A DNA stretch of 64,000 nucleotides from Quillaja saponaria (Eukaryota > Streptophyta > Magnoliopsida > Fabales > Quillajaceae). The notes below the pieces were generated by a model. The model had not been told where the DNA came from. It worked only from the letters and a program-made list of their open reading frames with translations, and searched no databases. This document shows positions 23,996 to 33,563 of this stretch, in pieces (the stretch's first letter is position 1; the number at the start of each line of letters is the position of its first letter). The stretch lies in contig CM055612.1 of assembly GCA_029379385.1 (NCBI GenBank), positions 11,780,001-11,844,000 of the forward strand. Reading direction: 5' to 3'. The position numbers and the translations under genes were made by a program.

Positions 23996-24627
23996 ATTAC
24001 AATCCTATGCGTTAGCTCACCATTTCCTTAATTCTCAAATATTAATTTTATTATATACTATAAATATTATTCTAAAAAACCAGAAGACCCTTATGGTCTC
24101 CTACTTTAGAACAGTTTGGAATAATTAATTTAATTTAAAATTAATTTAAAAAAATTAATTTTTCTTTTCTAATAACTATTCATTACCCATCAACTCAAAT
24201 ACTAACTACAACTTCTCCATCTTTTATCTCTTAATAATTACTAATTTTCACTCACACTTTAAATATAACTAAAAAAACTTAAAATCACAAATTTATACTT
24301 AAAAAAAAAAATCACTTAGCATGTGCGTATACATGTGCATGTGGCTAGTATATTATACATGAAAGAAATAAATATAGCATAACATATATAGTATAAAACC
24401 AATTATATAAAACTGCAAATACCAATTATTTTCTTATCTCTCAACTCATACAATAGGTGAGATTACGGAGAAAGGAGGACTCATGAGTTTTTGTTGAAAA
24501 AAAAAAAAAAACAGCACTTTAACTTCAAAAGGAGAAATACACAATAGAGTTTGGATCAAAACCAACGGCTTCAGTGGTTTTGTTCGCACGTGTTTATTTC
24601 TCCCATTAGATTAATTTTTTATTTTCT
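23996..24627. repeat. 632-bp direct duplication, left copy
   Basis: From ATTACAATCC through CCCATTAGATTAATTTTTT this matches 24952-25582 at about 93 percent by eye. No coding content was seen. At its left edge the junction CAAAATATTACAATCC looks like the uninterrupted (empty) version of the site at which an LTR end abuts ATTACAATCC in the right copy. Confidence 0.92.
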
Positions 24628-24951
24628 TTTCAGACTTGAAGTTAAGGATGAAAGTTGCAGTCACACTAGAATGGAGGGATTTTTAATTTTGTATGATGTA
24701 ATAGTTTAGAGAATTGTCTTCGTGTCATCGTGTGAGATTAGGAACACATATAAGTTGTATTATGAGGCATGTTATATAAATTTTCAGTAAGTTGATATTT
24801 GTTTCAGAAAAGCAAAACTTTTACAGTGAACTTTTATTTTTAATTTTTCATTGAGTTAAGAGTCATAGTGGCTACTTGTGTTGAATTCAGGGTTACGGAG
24901 GTTCGGTTACCCAACCCTTCGACCAGTCATGCCTCCCTGAGAGGCGTGACA
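24628..24951 (+). mobile_element. Third copy of the LTR family, 3' end only
   Basis: From CAGACTTGAAGTTAAGGATG to GAGAGGCGTGACA this matches the last 300 bp of the solo LTR at 1487-4451 (compare 4190-4451), including GGTTACGGAGGTT and GTTATATAAATTTTCA. The 5' part is missing: the fragment is joined directly to the end of the left direct-repeat copy. The 3' end is a canonical LTR end (GTGACA) followed by ATTAC. Confidence 0.88.
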
Positions 24952-25582
24952 ATTACAATCCTCCGTGTTAGCTCACCATTTTCTTAATTCTCAAATATTA
25001 ATTTTATTATATACTATAAATATTATTTTAAAAACTAGAACACCCTTATAGTCTCATACTTTAGAATATTTTGGAATAATTAATTTAATTTTAAATTAAT
25101 TTAAAAAAAATTAGTTTTTCTTTTCTAATAACTATCCATTACCCATCAACTCAAACACTAACTACAATTTCTCTATCTTTTATCTCTTAATAACTACCAA
25201 TTTTCACTCATAAATTTTAAATATAACTAAAAAAAACTTAAAATCACAAATTTATACTTTAAAAAAAAAATTTACTTAGAATGTGCATATGGACGTGCAC
25301 GTGACTAGTATATTATAATGGAAGAAATAAACATAGCATAACATATATAGTATAAAACAATTACATAAAACTGCAAATACCAATTATTTTCTTATCTCTC
25401 AACTCATACAATAGGTGAGATTACGGAGAAAGGAGGACTCGTGAGTTTTTGTTGACAAAAAAAAAACAGCAATTTAACTTCAAGAGGAGAAATGCACAAT
25501 AGAGTCTGGATCAAAACCAGTGGCTTCAGTGGTTTTGTTCGCACGTGTTTATTTCTCCCATTAGAATAATTTGTTATTTTCT
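24952..25582. repeat. 632-bp direct duplication, right copy
   Basis: This is the partner of 23996-24627. It begins with ATTAC immediately after the LTR end, the expected position of a 5-bp target duplication. Confidence 0.92.
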
Positions 25583-26163
25583 GAGTTGTCACTTTTTTTA
25601 ATGGCTTACGTGCACCCTGTAGTTATTCCATAGTTTTGCTCCCTAAGATAGTCAGCGCGTTGCCAAATCCAACATTGGTTTATAGCACAGTATATTTTGC
25701 TCCCTAAGTTAAGTGAAAATTACCTCCGCCTCTCTCTACCTACTAGAAGATGAAAAAGGATGATTGGTGCTGTTTTGAACCTGGAGTCTTGCCCCTTTAG
25801 ATGTCATATTCAGATACAAATCAATTAGCTCACAGAAAATATATTTCATATGGTGCACATGGCGACCAATCCACAAGTTTGAAAACAAAGTCAGATATCA
25901 ACAAAACCAGGGGTTGAATAAGTTTTCAAACTTTGAGTTTTCCAAGAAAAACAGAAAACCCAAGTAAACCATGGGCCACTACCAAATACCAAAAAGTTAG
26001 CTAGTACACATTTCAATCTCACCCCCTTCTTTTTCTTCTTTCTTCTCTATATGTAAACACCAACATATTCCTTCACTTCACACTTCACCCTTCTCATTAA
26101 TTTCAATCTCTGCTCTATTACCTCATTAAGAGAATTATAAGAAGAACAAGAAAAAGAAAGAAC
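25583..26163 (+). promoter_or_regulatory. Spacer and promoter/5' UTR of the HIG1-like gene
   Basis: The last 150 bp are pyrimidine-rich (CCCCTTCTTTTTCTTC) with a TATA-like CTATATGTA at about 26046-26054, roughly 110 bp before the start codon. That is consistent with a short leader. Nothing else was recognised. Confidence 0.45.
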
Positions 26164-26569
26164 ATGGAGGCAATTCAGTCCTGGGTTTCTGAACACAAGC
26201 TTGCCAGCATAGGTGAGTCACTGTAATTTAGTCTAAATTACATATATACAAGTACATTTATATATGTATGCATGTGCTAGTTTATTTACTGGAGATTAAA
26301 TAATGGATGTTACAGGGACACTATGGGCCTCAGCAATTGGAGCATCACTAGCATATTCTCGCACAGCATCTCCAATGAAGCCAAGTCTCAGGCTTATCCA
26401 CGCCAGGATGCACGCCCAGGCCTTGACATTAGCTGTGCTGTCCGGTGCTGCGGTGTACCACTGCTACGAGAATGGTGGCCAGACGACAGATAGAGAGAGT
26501 GTTGCTGATCCTAATCTTACTACTGTCATTGACTTAGCTCATGAGTGGGAACTACTGAGTCCATTTTAA
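26164..26569 (+). CDS. HIG1-type hypoxia-responsive family protein
   Basis: Plant HIG1 proteins are small inner-mitochondrial membrane proteins; relatives assist respiratory complexes and respond to low oxygen. Exon 1 (26164-26212) encodes MEAIQSWVSEHKLASI. Exon 2 (26316-26569) starts with GTLWASAIGASLAYS and ends at TAA, giving 100 codons. The intron has GTGAGT..ACAG borders with a codon split after one base. Two hydrophobic segments (about residues 17-32 and 58-72) flank the basic loop with SLRLIHARMHAQALT, the family signature. The C-terminal tail after YENGG is longer and more polar than I expect for the family. The gene is intact. Its 3' flank is copied at 6087-6165. Confidence 0.85.
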
Positions 26570-27504
26570 GCTCAATTAAAATGGCTTTATTAATAATAAA
26601 TTAGCCTTTTTGGACTTGGATATAATTTGTATGATGTCCCTCACGCAATCTTCTATCTTACGAATTGAATGGGAAAAAAATTATAAATTTATATTATAAT
26701 TTTAGTTTCTATATACATAAACAAAAAAAAAAATAACATTTAGTTATTATTTTACAATATTAAAGTATTACTCTTCAAATATTACTAATGTATTTATTTT
26801 TCTAACTATTTTCATTTTAGTATTAATATGATTATAAGTTTATTTGTCTATTATTTTTTTTAATTATTTTCAATTTTATGAAATTCGAAATATAGGATAG
26901 TAGTAATGCTGGAGCAATATTCTCTATCAAAATATATAGGTACCTACCTACTTAAAATTAAAATAAAAAATTAAAAGTATAATTTTTATTGTTATAATAT
27001 TTATTTTTAATTATTATTTTATCTTATGATTGAAAGGTTCATTTGACATATCATATAAGATATAAGATATCATAATATAAAAGAGGATATAGAAATGATT
27101 AATATAAATTTATATTATCATGGTTACTGTAAAAGTTATATAAAAGCTAATCACATAATATTATATTATTATATTATCTTTATTCACTGTGTCAAACAAG
27201 TTTTTATGAAAAATAATAATAAATTTATATTAAATTTATTTATTTAATTAAAAAATATAAAATATTGTGTTTTTATGAATTTTTATTTTTTAAAATGTAA
27301 ATTAATTTTAATTGAAAATATATTATAATCTCAAAAAGACATTTGAATTTTGAACTGGCAACCTGCAACTGCTACATTCCTTCCAGTAAAACAGTATTTG
27401 CCGAGTGCCGCCTCCAGCAGTCGTAAACCCGTATTTGCAGTCTTAAGCAGCAGCACAGAACTAAGCCATCTCCTTTTCAGCTGAACAGTTCTATCCTTGG
27501 AAAG
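26570..27504. other. Spacer between HIG1-like and NOP53 genes
   Basis: This is AT-rich (roughly 26650-27330), ending in a GC-richer 150-bp stretch that is probably the NOP53 promoter and leader. No TATA box stands out. Confidence 0.5.
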
Positions 27505-28093
27505 ATGGGAAAGAAAGCAAAGACTTCAAGGAAGGGTAAGAAGGCATGGAGGGGTAATATTAGTACGGAAGACATAGACGATTTCTTTGAGAAGTCTACC
27601 AAAGACGCTCTCTACGGTGGCTCCCTCGCCTCCGTTCCAGCGAGTCCCTCTACTTCGTCGACAAGTCCAAAGGTTAATTACTCTGATTTTACCCTTATCT
27701 CCTCTGATTTTTAACTTTCGCGGCTGCCCCTGTAGTTATAAATTAATTATAACTAAACCTGTTTATGAAGCTCTGAATCTAATATATAGGTTTCGTTTGT
27801 TCTTTAGGATTCTGAGATTCGGTATGTTTTATTGAATTAATTGTGAATTTGTATATTTTTTCAATATTAGCTTTGAAGTTGCGGTAGAGATGGCCTGGAA
27901 AATTTATTGATTGGATTGATAAGCAACTAAGAAATGATGTTCCATCATTTCTAATTGCTTTTAACAATTAATCAACACGTTACAATGCCAAAGAAAAAGT
28001 GGCTTTTGTTCTTTACTTCTTTTAGAAAATGAATGCTGAGTTCTGTTTACAATAAGCTGATCATCTGGATGCTTCAAGAATGAAGGTAACATG

Positions 28094-28537
28094 GTAATGT
28101 CCATAGAAATTGAGTATATGGGTCAACATATCTGCTTCTACTGATGCCTTCCAGTCTTTGATTTGGGGTCTGTTTGCTACCCACAGCTCTTTCCATTACA
28201 TGGAGAATACATTTCCCCCCAACCCAAAAACTGATTTTCAGTTGGGAAATGATGAGTTGGTGTACGGGTGTACATATTTGGGTGCATGTGTGTCTATAGA
28301 ATTCAATTTGAAGCAGTAATGTGCATAGAAATTGAATATATGGGTGAACATGTCTGCCCCTCCTGTTGCCTTCCTGGATTTGATTTAGGGGCCTGGTTGC
28401 GTCCGACATCTCTTTCCATAACTTGGAGAATACTCCCCCCCGCCCCACCCCAGAAACTGTTTTTCAGTTGGCAAATGATGACTGGGTGTATGGGTGTAAA
28501 TATTTGGTTGAATGTGTGTTCTATAGAATTAACTTAA
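28094..28537. repeat. 222-bp tandem duplication in NOP53 intron 1
   Basis: Two adjacent copies begin GTAATGTCCATAGAAATTGA (28094) and GTAATGTGCATAGAAATTGA (28316). Each includes a CTCTTTCCAT..GGAGAATAC block, a C-run and a TTTTCAGTTGG block. Divergence by eye is about 15-20 percent, so the event is not recent. Open frames through it are fortuitous. Confidence 0.88.
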
Positions 28538-31422
28538 ACTCCGAAGGTTTTGGCATTAATACTTCCCTGTGTTTGCCTGATCATTGTTTTTCTTCTTTTA
28601 TTTTTATTTTGCCAGATCTTTCGGTAAAGTGGAAGATTGAAAAGCACAGGGAAAAGATTCTCCATTGTGATAGCGTGCTACAGAAAAACCCATTTGTTCA
28701 AGCAGTGCCATCTTCAAAAGTGAAGAAATCCAAGATAAAAGAGAAAGAGGTCTCTAAAGCAAAAGATGCCACTCGAGATGATCCTAAGGTCAGTAACTGA
28801 TGATATTGCAGATGTACAAGTGGTACTTTTTAATTTTTTAGCTATGAATTTATCTGTGCCTTTTGTTGATATATCTCAGGATGATTCTGTCTCAGCTTCT
28901 GACATGGTTGAACTATGGGGTGAATATAGTACTTTCCATGTCAACTACTGTTGATGATTTGTTATTTCTTGTTATGATATGAAATGCTTTACACAGGCTT
29001 TCTCTTACATTCACAGGTGAAGGCAATAGCAGGGTCAAAAAGGTAAACTTTTGTATCTCCTTTATGAATTAGAGCTCAGACTCTTTATGATGCAAACTGC
29101 ATGAGTGGATTGTTTAACCAATACACCTTAAGTTTGTGAAATATAAATTACCTCTTGACAGGTGTCAAAGCCTTCTGTTATTCCAGCAGTAGAAGTTGAG
29201 CCTCCAGGATGCCCTTTCAATCTTTCATTTGAAAGCCATCAGGTAACTTTTTCTTAGTCTAGTAGATGATGCTTGAAGTATTTGTTGTTTGGCTTGCGAA
29301 CTCTGGTTCATGTTGCAGTTGGATTTAAGAAATCTCTTCTTTTTTTCTAAATCCAGCATATTTTGGCTCGAGCTGTTGCAGATGAAATGCAAAAAGTCTA
29401 TAAAGATGAGTTGGGTCCTGAACCAGTTCCATTGACTGTTCCTGGTAAGCTATTGTTGAAGAAGATGCAAGTCTCTTTCTGTTTATGTATTTACTATTTA
29501 TCATTTTAAGAGTTAACTCCTGCTTTGTGGCATGCTTTTGGATACGTAACTATGTATTCAAAGTAGTGTGATCTTTCTTTTTCTATCTTTCATCTGTAGT
29601 AGTGATATGTTATTTACTTATTCAAAAAATAAAGGTCTATTGCAGCTTTGTCAATGTATAACAAGCTTTCTTGTCATTATATGTCCTGATGCTCATCATA
29701 ACAAGATATTTTGGTAGATATATTTCCTAGATGTAGATCATGGGGAAGACGATGATGATGCTGATCTGGAAAACTTGGGTGAAAATGTGGATGATGCAGT
29801 AGAGAACAGGTACATCATTTCAGTTTTGCTTGTACAGTTTTCATTAAAAATTTAATTTTAACTTCTGAAAATTGCTACAGATTTCAAATCTTGACAGTAG
29901 CATTGACCATATTAAGTTAGACAATATTTTTATTGAATTATCCTATTTCTATTTGTGTTTCTCCCAATTGTAGACCTTTGTCAGCCCTGTACTTGCATAC
30001 AAGGGTTCCTTTTGGTACACCGGAACTTCCTTCTTCTATATCAAGCTGTTAGTTTTGAGATTTCTATACAATTGTCCTTTTTATTATTTATTTATGGAAA
30101 ATGGGGACTTTTAAAATCATACAAATTGAACCCCGAGATTCATTTAAAGAGCCCTGTGTCTTCCATATTAAATATACCATCTTGTTCGACACTTCCTGTT
30201 TGCTGCTTAAGTTATAATTGTAATCTTTCTTTCTTTTACTTTTTAACATCTTTTCTAGAGTTTATTGCTTGCTTGGGTATTAGTGTTTTCTATACACTAA
30301 AAAAAATGAACTAAATTTATATAACTTGAATAACTGTGTTGTAGGTCTTCTAAACGAAAGAGGGTCACCAGAGTTGAGTTGAATAAAAGAACTAGATGCA
30401 AAAAACTTCTGCGAAAAGAAGCTGCAGCAAAAAAAAAAGAGGAAATATCTAAAGAAATTGACTGGTAATGTGACCCATATCCCTTCTCTAACCTTGAAAA
30501 ATTATTGGCCCAAAAACAAAACCTTGAAAAATATTTTCTAACTGTTGTTTGGCCCTGGTCACAACTTGCCTGATATCATTAAAGAAATTGCTAAGGAAGA
30601 TGAGGAAAAGGAAAGAAGGCATCTCAGGCGAATTGTTGCTAAACAAGAGAGACTAAAGTCGTGTCCACCACGGTTGGGAAAGCATAAGTAAGCAATTTAT
30701 TTACACTTTTCTTTCTCGTGGTACTTACACATTTTCTAATCAGTTCTAGTCATGCAATTTACAAAATTTTTTTTTGGCTGAATCTCAGTGGAAACTTCTG
30801 TATCCTTTGGAATAAGGAAAAGGGAATACTTGATCTTTTGTACTGTCTGACTCTTGTGATCACCAGTTTATTGAATCAATGGTAACAGATTACAATTTTC
30901 ATTTTAGATTTGAGCCTCTGCCAGTTCAAGTTCTATTATCGGAGGAAATAACTGGATCTCTCCGCCAGCTGAAGGTAGGTTGGACATTTTCCTTAAAGTT
31001 GTTTGTTCAAAATATATTTCTCACTTGTCCTGTGTTGCATGTATTTATAAGGTCCCATTTGGTTTAGCTTCTTTGGGCTTTTGGGTTTGGTTCTGTGGAA
31101 AATTTTGGCAAAATCCCATTCCCAAAAGCCAAGGAGAAGCTAAACCATACGGAAAACAAAATATTGAGTACAAAATAAAAGTTATTCCAATTTTGTTTGT
31201 ATGAAGGGTCGGTACAAGAGCCTGGAAAAAAGAGGATTGATTGTTCCAACAGCCAAGAGAAGGAGGTTAGTCGAATCAACTCCTTATTGTACATCTCACC
31301 TTGTAATTTTACTGCCAGTTACCAGTGTAGGTTTTGCTGACTTTAGGGAGGTGTGCTGATAGAATCACTCATTCTGCATCCCTCTGTTTATTATCTGATT
31401 AATAGTCAGTTATTGGGGGTCT

Positions 31423-32680
31423 CTAAAGCACCGATACTTCAGATTGGGAGTCGTATCCGTGTCGAGTACGTATCTGACACGGATACGGTCCCGGTACGCT
31501 GGGATACGTATCAGATTCGTATCCATAATTACTTTTTTTTTTTTTAAAAAAAAAAAAAATTAGATACGGCTCGGATACGGCTTGACACGGCTTGGATACG
31601 GCTTGACACGGCTCGGATACGCCTAGAAACGGCTCGGATACTGCGGGACACGGCTCGGATACGGCTGGAAACGGCTCGGATACTGCGGGACACGGCTCGG
31701 ATACGGCTCGGATACGGCTCCATGTTTTTGGCTGACACCAAAACATTGCATTTTGTTCATTTTTACTTCTTTTCTTCATGAATTCCTATCCTTTGTGACT
31801 TCTGTTCTCCATTAACAATTGTCAATTCACCGGATTAGTATCGTTGAAGCAGCTTTTGATTCGCCGTTCTTGGGTTTGAAGCTTCTTCTGATTTTCAAAC
31901 TGTTCTTCATCTTCATTGCTATTCGAAGCTTCAAAATTCTCAGGTTATTCATCTTCTCCATAGCCTGTGATAGTCCAATTCACAACATTCACTGTTGAGG
32001 CCTCTAAAGCTTCCTTCCTAGTGAGTAATCCTCCACTTTTATCTCCCTCTCTCACTTCCCCTACTCTTTGTCTGAAAAATAGTGTTATGGACTTCTCATT
32101 GGCACTGATCCAAAATCTGTGTGTTGTTGGCTCCGAAGTTTGCTGTTGTTAGCTCTTTTAAGGTTTATAAGAATTGATGTGCATTGTTTATTGTTTCTTT
32201 TATTCCATATGAGCTTATGAAGTTATTCTCCTTGTGTTCTAGTCTATGTTTGTTTCCTTTGTTGCTTTTGTATAAGCTTTTAGAAAGTTTGCATTTGTGA
32301 GAATATATGATGGAGTTTTGCATTGAATCCATTACTGTTGTATAAATTTTTTTGATTTTTTTTTTTTTTTTGGATTTTATTTTAATTTTAATTAGAGAAA
32401 AATTTAATGTAATGAATTATATTTGTTGGACCAGTATGTTATGAATTGTACTTGTTTGATAACTACTATATGATGAATTTGCTCAATTTATGTTTTTTAG
32501 ATAATTGTATGTTATGAATTACCACTTCATGTTATAAATTATATATATATAATTTAATTTAAAATTATTTAATTAAACGTATTCTTAACGTATCGTATCC
32601 TTGTTTTTAAGAAATTGGTGTATTCCCGTGTCGGATACGTATCGTATCGGATTCTCGTATCCGTATCCGTGCTTCATAGC
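31423..32680. mobile_element. Non-autonomous DNA transposon in NOP53 intron
   Basis: The left end CTAAAGCACCGATAC and the inverted right end (CTATGAAGCACGGATAC) form imperfect terminal inverted repeats. The flanks share TGGGGGT within a 9-bp frame (TGGGGGTCT at 31414-31422, TGGGGGTTC at 32681-32689), as expected for a target duplication of Mutator-like size, though with two mismatches. Subterminal DNA at both ends is packed with GTATCCGTGTCGG/GGATACGTATC-type motifs. A tandem array of a GGATACGGCTCGGATACGG-like unit fills 31562-31720. The middle has no transposase. Confidence 0.6.
31562..31720. repeat. GATACGGCTC tandem array
   Basis: About ten to twelve short units of the type 'GGATACGGCTy' and 'GACACGGCTy' stand head to tail inside the intronic element. 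They create an artificial repetitive minus-strand open frame (RIRAVS..). The array is GC-rich compared with its surroundings. Confidence 0.9.
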
Positions 32681-33563
32681 TGGGGGTTCGTTGGCTTGTT
32701 TTTGCAATTGTTGGCCATATTTCTTTGTTAAGTGAATTACTTTTGTATTTCCTTTCTTTTTAATTATTTCTTCAGTTTTCTAAATTTTCCTTTTCAGTTT
32801 TGAATTGTCTGCTCCATAAACCAAAAAAACCTTAGATTCCTTCTGTGTTATGAGATAGTGTACCTTGTGAGCCACAGGACTGTAGCTTTTGCTTTTACAA
32901 ACTTATTAAGGATATATTGCTTGAATATGCAGTCTATGCATGCTGCATCTATCTTTTACCCAAAGAAATCAGAGCTTCATTGGCATTATCAATGGTAAAG
33001 AAGCTGACTTCAAAAGCCCACAACAGTGTTACTTATCAGCATTCTTGTCATACTAACTTCCCTTTCAGGAGTAGAGCTACTATGTAAAATACAGTATATT
33101 GACTCGATGGGTTAAAGCTACTACGTAAAATACAGTACATACTACATATTGACTGCATGGGTTGTTTAAGTTCTCTATCTCCCTTATCAAAAAAAATAAA
33201 AAGTTATCTATCTCCCCCCGAGTGACTGTATAAGTACAGGTGGGTATAGAAGCGGGTTTGTTTGTGTTATCATTTTAAATTTGCAGAAGAGTACCTTGGC
33301 AATTTTATACTTGAAGTTACGTTCTTTTGAGTGCTGCTATTTTCTTAGTAAACTAATTTGGTCATGGACATGCATCATCCTTTTTTTTTTTTTTCATAGA
33401 AAGTTAACATGAAATATACTTTTATATACTTCCGTGAATCGTATGCTTTCTGTGGAAAGCTTAAAATTGTTCATGAGGATGTGCATGTCTTCGGAGGTAT
33501 TTTATTTTATACTTATACTCTTTGAATTGAAGTGGTGCATGCATTTTGTTTGACAGGAAGTAG

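Larger units (their letters stand above)
27505..33563 (+). pseudogene. NOP53: NOP53/GLTSCR2/SMO4 homologue, reading frame damaged
   Basis: NOP53 works in the nucleolus in 60S ribosome assembly and links pre-60S particles to the exosome. Eleven exons can be traced: 27505-27672, 28616-28788, 29015-29040 or so (optional), 29162-29242, 29357-29444, 29731-29809, 30345-30464, 30565-30687, 30908-30974, 31207-31265, and 33557-33563 (stop). Recognisable parts are GKKAWRGNISTEDIDDFFEK, KWKIEKHREKILHCDSVLQK, the acidic stretch with GEDDDDADLE, KERRHLRRIVAKQERLKS and the tail with SLEKRGLIVPTAKRRR. There are three lesions. Exon 1 is 168 nt where 3n+1 is needed, so joining gives an early stop; the slip is just after GTTCCAGCGAG, and the neighbouring frame reads SLYFVDKSK. 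Exon 3 (26 nt) breaks frame unless skipped. The expected exon 8 acceptor reads AA instead of AG, and that intron has no AG at all. The last intron carries a 1.26-kb inserted element. Confidence 0.85.

Noticed and set aside
28074..28537. Open frames in both strands of NOP53 intron 1
   Set aside because: They follow the 222-bp duplication and lie between two exons whose join is dictated by the DLSVKWK codons.
31423..31779. Minus-strand open frames with repeated RIRAVS/AVSEP units
   Set aside because: They arise from the GATACGGCTC tandem array; such arrays stay open by arithmetic and there is no start context or flanking exon.
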